This document shows, in pieces, positions 9,860 through 20,694 of a DNA stretch of 64,000 bases; positions within the stretch are counted from its first letter, which is position 1; every line of letters begins with the position of its first letter. Source of the DNA: Jackrogersella multiformis (taxonomy: Eukaryota; Ascomycota; Sordariomycetes; Xylariales; Hypoxylaceae); the NCBI GenBank assembly GCA_902806575.1, contig CADCXD010000001.1, positions 2,170,001 through 2,234,000 on the forward strand. The letters run 5' to 3'. Below the pieces are notes generated by a model, which was not told the DNA's origin, did no database searches, and saw only the letters and a list, made by a program, of their open reading frames with translations. The position numbers and the translations under genes are program-made.

Positions 9860-10998
9860 CTAGCGCCTGCGCCTGAACATCCCGAGCAAGCCGCGTTTGC
9901 CATTCACGCCCGCATGGTGTCCTTTTTCTCCGTACGTCGTCGCGGGCCACGTGCGCCTACGCGGGAGACAGCACGACGCGCACCAGAACGCCAGCGCCAC
10001 GAACATGACGGCGAACGCGACCCAGGACACGACCATGAACTTGGTGCCCTCGACGGCGGAGATGCCGACGTCGTCGCCCGCCGCGTTGATCTCGGCCACG
10101 CCCTTCTTCGAGACAGCCGTCGCGATCGCGCTGGCGATCGCGAGGGTCAAGGCCGCTAGCGCGGCGAGCACCAGGTTGGCGGTGATGGCTCCTCTGCTGA
10201 TCGTCTGGCGCCGCAGCGTCAGCACGGCGATGCACGACAGGAAGGACAGGCCGGAGAACCCGCTCCCCAGCGCGTACAGCACGAACGTCGCGAGCAGGAA
10301 ACTGTTGAGGTAGTCGATCGTCTCTTGGATCGAGTCCGGGATGGGGATGTCGGAAGCGTTGATTTTTAGCGGGCCGGCATCGATCTCCTTCTGGAGGACG
10401 TCTGTGAGGTTGAAATGTGCTGGAGCCTAGTGTCAGTTTACATGCCCTTCTTTTTAATAGTATTAAAGGGTGAAGGGTGGATATACCTCCTGCCGATTGC
10501 GATGTACAGTTGGTCGTGTTGTACCAGGCACCCGGCGACGTAGCGTTCGGCGCGAAGTTGCCCTCGCAGGCAACCATGACATGTAGACTATACCATTGGG
10601 AGATGCCTAGCTCCATGGAGAGCTTGTCTGCGATGTCGTTTTGGATGTCGCTCAGCTGATCCGTGATTTCGTCTCCGATATCATCGATTCCATCTTGGAT
10701 GTCATCCCAAATGGAACCAGTGGCCGTGGGTTGAGATTCAGAAGACGTCGAGGTCGGTACAAGGTCGTGACCAAAATTTGACATGTTGATCTAGAATTAA
10801 GTTCAGCATATAGCCTCACGATACACGATTTGAGGGTTAAGGACGTACGGCAATAAGGTGGTAGTCTTCCAGCGCCTGCTGTTGCGATCCGGTGCCGGCG
10901 AACAGTGCTAGCATTGCTAGCACGAATCCCGCGATTGACAGGATAAGTGGGATTATCACCGCCAGAGGCGTAATACTGCCATCTCTTAGGATGGCCAT
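9860..10998 (-). CDS. SUR7/PalI family four-span membrane protein
   Basis: Exons 10998-10849, 10790-10487 and 10419-9860 give 337 residues; introns are 58 bp (GTACGT...CTAG, phase 0) and 67 bp (GTATAT...CCAG, phase 1). The start is MAILRDGSITPLAVIIPLIL. The layout is that of SUR7/PalI proteins: a first membrane helix at about residues 10-34, a long outside loop with several possible N-glycosylation sites (NTT, NCT, NLT, NAS), then three helices at about 189-217, 229-254 and 279-302, and a short basic C-terminal tail ending RRRR. Such proteins sit in the plasma membrane at eisosomes, at cell fusion sites or in the ambient pH-sensing complex; which branch this belongs to cannot be told by eye. 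The last exon is very GC-rich, which creates long false frames on both strands. Confidence 0.85.
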
Positions 10999-12331
10999 GG
11001 TTTCTTTTGCTAAATGTTGTAACTAGTTAGGTGTACCTAGCTGGTTGGCGCTACAGAGGTAGGAAAATTATATCTGCAGGTGGAAGGAAGGTCTCAGTCG
11101 GTGAGGTTTAACTGGTACTTATATCGAATGTAACCCAGAAGGAGAACGAAGAAAGTAAAGTAACAGGTTACATTGGTGGGCCTTCCTATTGAATAGCTCT
11201 GAATGGCCATTATGTATTCGCTAGAATTTCACTCATGGATTAAATATCCTACGAGGCTAACACACATTCGTCTCAACTCTACCAATTACCAGATCTTACT
11301 TCTTGCTCGGCGTACATACGTAGTTATCTTCTTCCCCTGTCCAAATGTATTCCAAGTCAAGGAACATAGAATCAGTGTGTACACTACTGCATGCACTAGA
11401 TTTTCATAGGCGGCATCTAAGTGGACAGGCAATACGTCACAGAGTAGTTTTGCCTCCTTTTGTCGATGTCTGCATCAATGATTGGCTACTAACAAACGGT
11501 GCGTCATAGCGGTCCATCTAGTAATTACCCCTGTCAAACCGGTTCGGCACCTTGCTAGCCAGTCAACCCTAGTACGTTTGTTTGGTTGTCGATCGAAACC
11601 CGGCAGCCTGAGAAACCCAGCCTTCACTGGCGTCATCTGAGACTTACTGGTAGCCAAACAGTAATCGTTCTTGGCAATTTCTCGAGACGGCTACACGAGA
11701 GGCGTTAAAAAATACCCAAGAAACTGAAGACACGCGATATTACTCACCCTACATATTGGATCAAACAGCATGTTTCTTAAGGGAGTCTGTATCATTAGAA
11801 GGCTATGAAGACGATTAACTGTATGGACGCCGAGATATGGGGTCTATCTGCTTGTTACTCACAGGCGCCTGGTGATTAGTTCGGGTTAGTCTAGAAGTTT
11901 TACCAATCCGTCCCCACAAACATCGTTCACTTCAACTTCTCACGTCTAGATAAGTCGAGAATTGCGGATCAGTGTGTATTAAGGTATATAAAAAGTTGGA
12001 ATCATGGGCACCGGCGTAGACGGCATACTTGTATTGTTTATGCCAACCATAAGGAGGCACTGCGCTTTAACTAGCAAAATGGGCATGGTTCGCAAAAGTA
12101 CTTTCTATAAGGTAGAAAGGTCATATAAAACCATGTATCATTAGCTCTTGGCAGCATATTTGGCCAACTTATCAAAGTATCGAGCTATAAATATATAGGA
12201 ATAATACGTTGCGAGTCTTGCCCATTCGGCCAGTTAAAGCGCAGTGCCCCTTTGCGGGGACGGTTGACATGAACAATGCGAATACCGTACTGAAAGAGCC
12301 AGAAGCTCACATGCATGCTATACATGGTATC
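10999..12331. other. intergenic, nothing recognised
   Basis: This is the promoter side of the SUR7-type gene and the 3' side of the next gene. Short frames at 11203-11409 and 11475-11657 have no motif. A TATATAAAA-like word lies near 11985 but serves no gene I can identify. Confidence 0.45.
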
Positions 12332-13892
12332 CTATCGTGCAGGCTGATAGGCGTTCTGTAGCTGCAGGTTCTCGATGACGATTTGCGCGTTGTCTGAGAG
12401 TACGTCTTTCTCAACGGTGATCCAACGGCCCATGCCCGCTCTCTCTGTTCTGATATGTTTCTCAACAGCAGTTGCAGACTGGACCCATTCTGCGAATTGG
12501 AGGATCTGGCTCTTTGATGAATCATCGGGTAGGGCATAACCCGAAAATAGCCGCAGGGTTGCGATCTTCCCCCAGTCACCTATCCAGTCGACTAGGTCGA
12601 TAGTTAGATCTCCATCCGACTTTTTCATCAATGCCGGAAACCAATCTCCGCAGCCGGTCAGATCGAGGTACTCCAAGCTATACAACAACTTGCTCAGTCT
12701 CTTCAGTATCAAGATTGCCTCCGACCAGTCACCATCATAATGGCTATAGGGTCCAGTGCCACTATAGGGTAATGGTTGTCCTGGCAACCATGATACAACC
12801 CTCGCAAATTTGGCATTCGGAGTCAAGGACGGTTCAGGCCAGCCAGATAAATTGAGATGCGTCAAAGTCGATAGCTTGCCAGCCAACGACAAAAGTTGCT
12901 TCCAAGATACAGAAGGCGCATTGCCGGGATCAATCGCGAGAGAGAGTCGTGTCAAGTTCGGTAACAACTTGAGCTGCCTAGGAATCGGCTCCGGGGCGTC
13001 CCACGAATCTTGAAGATCCGGCTGCTGGATTGCGACTTTAGAAGGAAACAGTAGGTCGTTTAACTCCTTAAGTTTTAACGACTTTCCTACTGAGCCAGCC
13101 AAGTCTAACCAGAACACGTCGCAGTTTAATTTCTGAAGATCCGGTTTATCCACCTCGTATTCTGTGAGGATGTCATCAGCAGGGCCGGTAAGGACAAGTC
13201 GCAGGTCCTTGACTGATAGTCCATGTTCGCAGTATTCCGACACGGTAACTAGCAATGCTAAGCGCAGATGAGTAGGCATCGTGTATAGATAGAACTGGTT
13301 CAAATATCGCTGTTGGTCCCAGTCCAGTGTCATTTTCCGGAGTAGCTGATCGACAAAACTACCTGCCTTCGGAATCGAGGCACCCGGCAAGGGCCAGTAC
13401 TGAATTTGACCAGCTGCATTGACCTTGAACTCAGCAGACGCATGTCGCGATTGCGCTAGCGCTACCCAGCTCCGTGGCGGTGGTGGTCCTGGGGGTATTC
13501 GTCGACCGAAGGCATCTCGGCGCTGAGGTCTTCGGGGCGGCGGACCAGGAGTTTCGGGAATCTGGAGGATTCGGCGAATCGAGGGCGGAACGGTGGGAGT
13601 TACTGCGGGAAGATTGTTCTGGTTACCATTCCTCTTCGAGTCACTTCGCCGCAAGTCTGCGAGGAGTTGGTTGACTGAACGCTCATGCTGTTCTGCGTGT
13701 TGAATATTAGCATTGTGCCCATGATCGGAGTTTAGGGGAGCTAAGAAGGACGAAATAGTAGTGGAAATAGCTCGAAAGAGTAGAAAGCAGTGGGGCTGAC
13801 TTACCAGGTGCCGTCTGGGACGACGAGGATAGCAACGGTGGAGCGACTGAAGGCGGCTTCGAGTATTTGTTGTTATGTCTTTTCTTAGGCAT
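12332..13892 (-). CDS. conserved leucine-repeat-like protein of unknown function
   Basis: Two exons, 13892-13805 and 13692-12332, are split by a 112-bp intron (GTAAGT...CGCAG, phase 1) and give 482 residues starting MPKKRHNNKYSKPPSVAPPL. The join reads QTAPEQHERSVNQLLADLRR. A basic, proline-rich N-terminal part (TVPPSIRRILQIPETPGPPP, RRIPPGPPPPRSW) precedes a globular region with WDQQRYLNQFYLYTMPTHLR and several leucine-rich repeat-like segments (LKLLPNLTRLSLAI, LSTLTHLNLSGW, YSLEYLDLTGCGDWFPAL). I recognise it as a type of protein conserved in filamentous ascomycetes but know no function. No signal peptide or membrane segment is seen. Leucine repeats suggest a protein-binding role, which is inference only. 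Confidence 0.8.
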
Positions 13893-14968
13893 AACAGTTG
13901 AGGTTGGCAAAGCCTATCTCGACCGTTCGCGAAAAGAGGAGTCAGGAAGAGCGTCAGCGGAAGACTGACGGAAAGCTAAGCTGCCTATTCCGTAGCAGAA
14001 AAAGAATCGGAGAAGGATTCGATTAACTCCGATGAGTCAATGAAGATTACGTAATATCGTATTGGATATTGGAGAACAGAAATATGTGCTAAGCCTAAAC
14101 CAGAAGATCCCTGTAATGTTATCTTAGGAAGGTAGGAAAGGTTTAAGCTTAGAGAGAAGGTTTTGAATGGTGTTGCTGCTAACGTTGATGTTGTAAGTTA
14201 ATGCAAAATGTTTAATTCTTAGAATTTGTCCATTGTTATATATTAAAAAAGAATACCGAATACTTCGCTATCTCTGGTGCGCGTCACATCTTCCTCAGGT
14301 GTTTTCCTCGCTGTCAAGGTGGCAGCACCTGGCATCCATCTGGCACAAGTTGTCACCCCTACCGCCCTACGTGATCCTCAGGAACATCGAAGCTTAAATA
14401 TTCTGGACAAAGCTTTGGTGGCTCGTGCATCCCAGTCATAGATGCTATTTTCTAATCTTGACACTGTACCAAACCGCATGGTGGGTCATGATAGCTGCCT
14501 TGTCGTACGGGGTGCCGGTGGTTTGTTTCTTTTTGTCATGACAGCAATGTGTATTATTCGCACTTGGCATCCTAATACGTTACTAATATGATTGCCATGG
14601 TGTTAGATAGTAGGAATGTCTTTCAAATATTCGATATCGGATAGGATAGTATACTATAGTCTTTTATTACTACCATTTTGATTGTGTTTGGCTAAGTTAC
14701 AGTCATGTCATGCTCAAGTTTCTCTCCTAGGTTGGACATACTCAAACATTAAAATGCAGTTTCCCCTTACTAGCCAGTGCTAGTATTTTGTCTAATCCTC
14801 TAGGTAGGTAGATGGCACTAACACCCGAACTCCTTTTAGTGCTGATCCATGCAACATAGAACCACACAAGTTTCGCAATAGCACTCCATCTTATGCTTTA
14901 CATAGTAACATTTCTTATGTTCTCAACGGCCCTCGAAATATGAAGCTGTTGATACATACCTCAGTCCT
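13893..14968. other. intergenic, nothing recognised
   Basis: This is the promoter side of the leucine-repeat gene and the 3' side of the dehydrogenase. No open frame with a recognisable motif; one TAGGTAGGTA word near 14800. Confidence 0.45.
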
Positions 14969-15917
14969 TCATCGTCCGGCGAGAACATTCAGAACTCCTC
15001 CGTCAACCGCAATGATCTCGCCGTTGACATATTGGTTCTTGGCAAGATACAATACAGTCATTCCCATTTCTTCCTCTCGTCCAGCTCTCATTAGCGGCAC
15101 GTGGCCTTTGTCTTGGATCTTCTCTGGCGGCACGTGGCTTTTCTGTCTGTCGTCACTACCCTTCGCCGTCACTGCAGGAAATGATGAAGTTAGTCCTGCA
15201 AATAGTGATCAAGTCCGAGATATACTCACTCTCGCTGGGGAAATACCCGGGCGCAATAGAGTTAACCCTGATCTCAGCCTTCTGAAACTCCGCGCTCATG
15301 AGCTTCGTCAGCTGAACTGTTGCTCCCTTGGCAGTATTATAGCTGAAGTGACCCTGCGCATGCCGCATTATGCCGGACATGGAAGAAATGGTAATGACAG
15401 AACTGGAATATGGTTCCAGGGGTCCTTTGGGGCGGATGCCAGCCTGTAGGAGCGGCAGGAAGGCAACGGTCGTGAAGTACACAGCAGTGACATTCGTATT
15501 GAAGTTGGCTTGCCAGTCATCGATGCTTTCGTTATTCCAAAGCCGGGCCTTAAGGTCGTCGGCTTCGGCGTGCTCGGGTTCTGCCTTTGCGCCCGAGATT
15601 CCGGCGTTGCAGACTAGAAGGTTGATGTACTTCTCCCGCTTGCTCAAGTCTACAACTAACTTCTCTAGATCATCTTTGCTGGTTACATCACATGGTCCGA
15701 TGGGAATGATTTGACCACTGCCCTTGGTGGGCTGGTGGCTCTTGGCCGCATTTTCTAGCACCTCTTTCCGTCGGCCTGTGATGTATACTCTGGCCCCGTT
15801 CGCGGATAGAGCTTGTGCGGCCATGAGCCCGATACCCGTTCCACCTCCGGTGACCACGGCCGCATAATCTTGGACACCGAACAGCTTATTTACGTCGAAC
15901 TGGTATGTATCGGCCAT
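14969..15917 (-). CDS. short-chain dehydrogenase/reductase (SDR)
   Basis: Exons 15917-15230 and 15171-14969, with a 58-bp intron (GTGAGT...TGCAG, phase 1), give 296 residues starting MADTYQFDVNKL. The join reads GYFPSEMTAKGSDDRQ. The Rossmann cofactor motif TGGGTGIG is at residues 23-30, followed by ARVYITGRR (a basic residue that often goes with NADPH), the CDVTSKDDL acidic position, LLVCNAGISG, the catalytic serine in TISSMSG and the YNTAK active-site pair, then the IAPGYFPSE loop and a C-terminal NGEIIAVDGG. All catalytic residues are present, so it should be an active NAD(P)-dependent oxidoreductase, cytosolic as there is no targeting signal. The substrate is unknown. The nitronate monooxygenase gene lies upstream on the same strand. 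Confidence 0.92.
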
Positions 15918-16570
15918 GTTGAGGAGCGAGATATGGCGATCCTTTCGAATTAGATAGTCCTAGTCTTGCGGAATGGATGAATAGGTAACGTATGGGAGAA
16001 TAAGGTGTATGGGGAAGGAACTCTGATAGCTATTGCTTTACAGAAATTTGATGTTAAAATAAAAATACATATATCGATGAGATCACATCCAGACCTACGT
16101 ACATGTAGGTGCAATCTCCAAAGTTAATACAAAGATACACCTACCTAGGTACCTAAATGTATGCGGCAATGAGTGGTGACGTAAGAAACGACGGCCCACT
16201 GTAGGAACGTACGTACCTAGGTACGTACCTAGGCTAGGTAGGTATGTATGCTAGAGCCTGCACGTGTAGGTATCTGAATATGCTTTACTTGCACCACATG
16301 TAAAAGGGATCTTCGATAGAGAAAAGTGATAGACAGGATCGCCATTGCAAATCTGGGAATGGAGTACTGTATCTATGACTTTTCTTCGCGCTCAACCCCG
16401 TAAATACCTAGGTTAACCTTAGTCCCGATATGAAAATATTATGAAAGTACAAATTCCCAAAAATCCTCATGACTTTCGATGACTAGAATGAATTAGTTTC
16501 TATACTGCGAAAAGCATATTTATAAGTGTAGAAGCATCGCACTTGTCATACAATCCTATAAGGCGCCCCC
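15918..16570. other. intergenic with clustered CCTAGG palindromes
   Basis: This separates the dehydrogenase from the nitronate monooxygenase and should hold the dehydrogenase promoter. It contains a compact group of TACCTAGGTA-related palindromes between about 16140 and 16245; the best is listed separately. Confidence 0.6.
16209..16228. repeat. 20-bp perfect palindrome of the TACCTAGGTA family
   Basis: GTACGTACCTAGGTACGTAC reads the same on both strands and sits in a short cluster with three further CCTAGG words. It is about 290 bp upstream of the SDR start codon. Confidence 0.8.
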
Positions 16571-17798
16571 CTATAGCTTCGATACCATCTTCGTGCCTTG
16601 AGCCAGCGCCGCCGAAGCGTCTTGGATGAACTCATCCACAATCGCCTTTGCGCTAATCTGCTCATTCACCAACGCAGCACACTGGCCCATCAGGTGTGGT
16701 CGGAATTGGTCCAGCACGTCGTCGATGTCCTCACCTTCGGCAGGCTTTTTCACACCCGGGAGCTCGGTCGCACCGTTCGCGACCTTTTCTAGGTCGGCTT
16801 CGTAAGGAAGGACACCCTTGGCCGTTAGCTCCCTGATCTCGCCTTGGCGTTCGGTCTCCCACGTGTTGATATACGGGTTATTCCGCACTCGCAGCGGCCG
16901 GCCGGTGAATATGAGGGTGCGGATCGTGTCGTCGAAACTAGCTGTTTGTACTGCCTCCTTGTGCGAGTCCGGCGCACCAGCTTCATCAGCTAAGATGAAT
17001 CGGGTGCCAACCCACACAGCGCCGGCGCCCATCATCAGCGAGGCGGCTAACAACTGGCCGTTAAAGATACCACCAGCAGCGATGACCTGGACCTGTTTAC
17101 CTGACACAGGACTCTTCTTTCCCTTGCAGATCTGCACGCATGCGGGAATCAGGACAGTGGTCGGGACGTGTCCTGTATGACCACCACCTTCGCCACCCTG
17201 GGCGCAGATGATATCGCAGCCGATGTCCAACGCCTTTTGGACATGCTTGGGGTGTCCGACCATGTTCATATAGTAAATGCCGTGCTTGTGTAATTTGTCG
17301 ACGACGGCCTTGGGTGGTACGCCGACGGCGGAGACGAACAGTTTGGCACCCGATTCGATGATAACGTCGACTAGTTCGTTAAGTCTGCCTTTCGTGTAAT
17401 CGTAACTGTATTCCGGCATGATTAGCTCGGTGAACTGTATGGTTGCTACCACCACACAACAAAGGCGATGATGACACAGGGGATAGGAGGACGCACTTTG
17501 TTTTCCTAGCGCTACCCCCAACCTGCGGGAGTAACAGGTCAATTCCGAAAGGTGCATTCTTATCATGCAAGTATGACTTGAGCTCGTCGATTTGCTCCTT
17601 GAGCATGGCTGGGGTGTAGGACATTCCTCCGACGACACCGAGACCGCCGGCATTTGTGACTGCTGCTGCTAACTTAGGGCCAGCAGCGACGTTCATACCC
17701 GCCAGAAGAATGGGGTGGTTGATCCCGAATAGATCGGTTATGGGTGTACGGATCTTCTCTAAATATTCATCTTTGGTCAGCCTATAACTAGACACCAA
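16571..17798 (-). CDS. nitronate monooxygenase (2-nitropropane dioxygenase family)
   Basis: Two exons are clear, up to 17497 and 17405-16571, with a 91-bp intron (GTGCGT...TACAG, phase 2) joining SARKTNYDYTKGRLNELV. The product of about 378 residues carries the family's TIM-barrel FMN signature: TPITDLFGINHPILLAGMN, AAVTNAGGLGVVGG, DIICAQGGEGGGHTG, VIAAGGIFNGQ and GAGAVWVGTRFI. These flavoenzymes oxidise alkyl nitronates such as propionate-3-nitronate; the exact substrate is inferred from the family. The start is unresolved: the frame is open well upstream of the conserved region but has no ATG, and the nearest ATG (MASPR, near 17833) cannot be joined in phase by the splice sites I see. The given start is a non-ATG placeholder in front of the conserved domain. 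Confidence 0.85.
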
Positions 17799-18783
17799 GA
17801 GGTTATTGGAATTGCATCGTACGTGGTGAAGCCATCTTGATTGTCTGACGTCCGTGAGATGAAGTAAGGCAAAAATAATAAGGCAAAATCGTCAAGTTGT
17901 TCTCTCGACTTAATTCTACCGTTAAAAATAAATTGGGATCTGAGTAGACTAAGTAGTAGAAAATAAGTAACTATTCTAGAGGTAATCCAAAAAGGAAGAA
18001 TGTATAAATATCGGCAAAGTAGACGGCAAAAGGAATTATCAGTACCTAGAAATAGTTAAAGAGTTAACATTCGAGGAATTGGCTGGAAATCGGGTTATAC
18101 GGCTATGTACCCAGTTCAAAGCTGGGGAACCGAGGCAGCTTGCGACAGGCGCTAAGCTAGTCCCAGATAGGAATATGTCCTCTTTTAGAGCTGAATGGGG
18201 TGCATTCGTTCTCCGAAAGTGGGTATCTAGCCGAGGTTCATCTAAAGCCGTATAAGTGCCGTACCTAGGTACCTACCTTAGGTACCTGTTATGGATCCAT
18301 GATGTTTTACATGCATCCATAGATCGCATCCACTGCTAAATCTCCCCGCAAACTGCCATGTGTAAACTTGGGGTACTCTAGGTACCTAAGGTGCTAAAAG
18401 AAGTAATTAGTACCAGAGGGGTTAGCACCAACTTAATTTGTATACTAGAGAAGTTTGTGTTCGGATGTGTTTAAGAATGCCTCTGAGATCTCTTAGGAGA
18501 ATAAATTCTACCACGGAGTTACGTAGTGCCGTGAGCTAGGCAGGCACTAGGGCAGTCTAGAGTGGACCCGGGATGAGATAAGATATGGCTTACTACTACT
18601 AGACCTCCTTTCGGCGATGCTTGTGGGCACTTTACAATTTTTCCGATCTGTCAGCTTCAATGTTCATTTTATCCATTCAAGCGTACATAATGTACACAGT
18701 AGGAGGTAGTTTAAAAGCTAACCTATAATGTATAAACCAATGTGGCAATTGACTAAGCAGTTCAATCCTTCGTTTGAGTTTCA
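17799..18783. other. divergent promoter region with CCTAGGTA words
   Basis: This lies between the nitronate monooxygenase (-) and the folate gene (+). The missing first exon of the monooxygenase should lie near its left side. A palindrome group, GTACCTAGGTACCTACCTTA and neighbours, lies at about 18261-18288, with another word near 18377. Confidence 0.5.
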
Positions 18784-20419
18784 ATGAGTGTTTTCTCATC
18801 ACTATTTCGACCATGGAGTTCTCTACTTCGCCGTGCTCCAGTACTATCCTCTCGAGCCAAGTTAGCATTCCCCTTAAGTGATTCAGTACATCACCCCCAT
18901 TGCTATTATCTAGATAGTATCATTTCCCGAAGAAAGACAATGGACCGTCAATTCTCTGTCAACCCGTCAAAAAAAGCATGCGGCTGCGCAGAACGCCGCG
19001 GCAGGCGAACAGCTTATATTGCTTTAGGGAGCAACCTTGGCGATCGGATATCCATGATTGAGCAGGCATGCAAAGAGATGGATTCACGAGGTATAAGGGT
19101 CAACAAGACCAGTAGCCTCTGGGAGACTGAGCCCATGTATGTTCTAGATCAAGATAGATTCGTGAATGGAGCTTGCGAGGTGTGTCTTAGAATCCCTACT
19201 CCCTTTACGGACCCTAAGCTTACTAAGGAGTAAATATCCCTAGGTGAAAACAGATCTAGAGCCACTCTCTTTACTAGATCAATTGCAGGACATAGAAAAG
19301 TCTATGGGCCGGCGGAAACTCATAGATAAAGGCCCTCGGAATATTGACTTAGACATTTTGCTCTATGAAAATGAAAAGGTCGACCATGAGAGACTCAAAA
19401 TCCCTCATATTGGTATCCCGGAGCGTGAATTCGTTCTACGGCCGCTCGCCGAACTCATACCTCATAAGTCAATAGACCCTTCTAGGCCATGGAAACTCAT
19501 CCAAGACCATCTCAACGAGCTACCACCAACTTCCGAGCCACTCTCAACTTTGACACCAATATGCGCCTCGGTTACCCCTTTAAATGCCCTCAAGGCGACT
19601 CGAAAAACCCAGGTGATGGCAATTCTTAACATCACGCCCGACTCGTTCTCGGATGGAGGAATCCACACCCCTCACTCGCTACGGGACACGATTATGGCGT
19701 ATGTTCGAGGGGGTGCGACGATTTTTGACATTGGCGGGCAATCTACGGCGCCAGGCACGCTCGAGGTCAACGCTCAAGAAGAAATGGACCGTGTATTGCC
19801 GGTCATCGAGTTAATCCGTAGCCTTCCCGAGACACGCGATGTCGCCATTAGTGTCGATACGTACCGGGCATCTGTCGCCGAAGCAGCTGTCAAAGCCGGC
19901 GCAGACATCATTAACGACGTTTCGGCCGGTCTCATAGACCCGGATATGCTCCCCACGATGGCGCGCTTGGGCAAGACGGTGTGTTTGATGCACATGAGGG
20001 GAAACCCGAGCACGATGAGCAAACTGAACGATTATCCGGACGGTCTCGTCCCGACTATCGCTCGAGAACTTCTCGAACGCCTCGCCGCCGCCGAGGCAGC
20101 GGGCATCCGCCGGTGGCGAATTATCCTCGACCCGGGGCTTGGATTCGCCAAGATCGGCGAGCAGAACTTACACCTGCTGCGTCACTTTGATGAGCTACGG
20201 AGCTGGCCCGGACTAGTGGGCCTACCTTGGCTTATCGGGTCTAGCCGCAAGAGCTTCATCGGCAAGGTTACCGGCGTGCCGAAACCGATGGATCGTGTAT
20301 TTGGCACAGCGGCAACTGTTGCCGCAGCGGTGCAGGGCGGCGCCGACATAGTACGCGTTCACGATGTCGTGGAGATGGGACAGGTAGTTAAGATGGCAGA
20401 CGCCATCTGGAGATATTAG
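18784..20419 (+). CDS. fol1: folate synthesis HPPK-DHPS bifunctional enzyme
   Basis: Exons 18784-19179 and 19244-20419, with a 64-bp intron (GTGTGT...CCTAG, phase 0), give 523 residues; the join reads GACEVKTDLEPL. The first enzyme, 6-hydroxymethyl-7,8-dihydropterin pyrophosphokinase, shows AYIALGSNLGDR (about residue 78) and GPRNIDLDILLY (about 162). The second, dihydropteroate synthase, shows NITPDSFSDGG (about 260), GGQSTAPG, IINDVSAG, ILDPGLGFAKIG (about 427) and GSSRKSFIGK (about 463). Together they make dihydropteroate for folate, the step blocked by sulfonamides. The dihydroneopterin aldolase part fused to yeast Fol1 is absent. The first ATG adds about 52 residues rich in Ser, Arg and hydrophobics (MSVFSSLFRPWSSLLRRAPV), like a mitochondrial targeting peptide; an in-frame ATG at 18940 (MDRQFS) could give a cytosolic form. 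Confidence 0.95.
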
Positions 20420-20694
20420 ATCAACAGCTCGCGTTACTAATCATAAGCCAATCACCTACTTATGCGAAATACCTATCCATTAATCGTCAATTGTTATGGC
20501 AGAACTGTCTTTGTTTAGTGTACATTACACCCGTCCCTTCGAGGTTTCCATCCCGTGTGCGACTCCTTGCCACCACGATGGGGTATCCCGCCGTGAAAGA
20601 CAAGGAAATCTGGGTATCTTGCTAATCCGAAACGTTTTTGGACAACCTTGGAAACCTACTTAACCAAAGACAGACAGAAAGAAAATGACACTCT

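Noticed and set aside
9957..10784. 275-codon minus-strand open frame over the SUR7-type gene
   Set aside because: It starts correctly but runs through the 67-bp intron into the wrong frame of the GC-rich last exon; the Arg/Gly-rich translation is an out-of-frame artefact.
16800..17800. Exon-exon reading of the monooxygenase as one 360-codon frame from 17653
   Set aside because: That frame starts inside exon 1 in a wrong phase and crosses the 91-bp intron; the spliced version restores the family motif.
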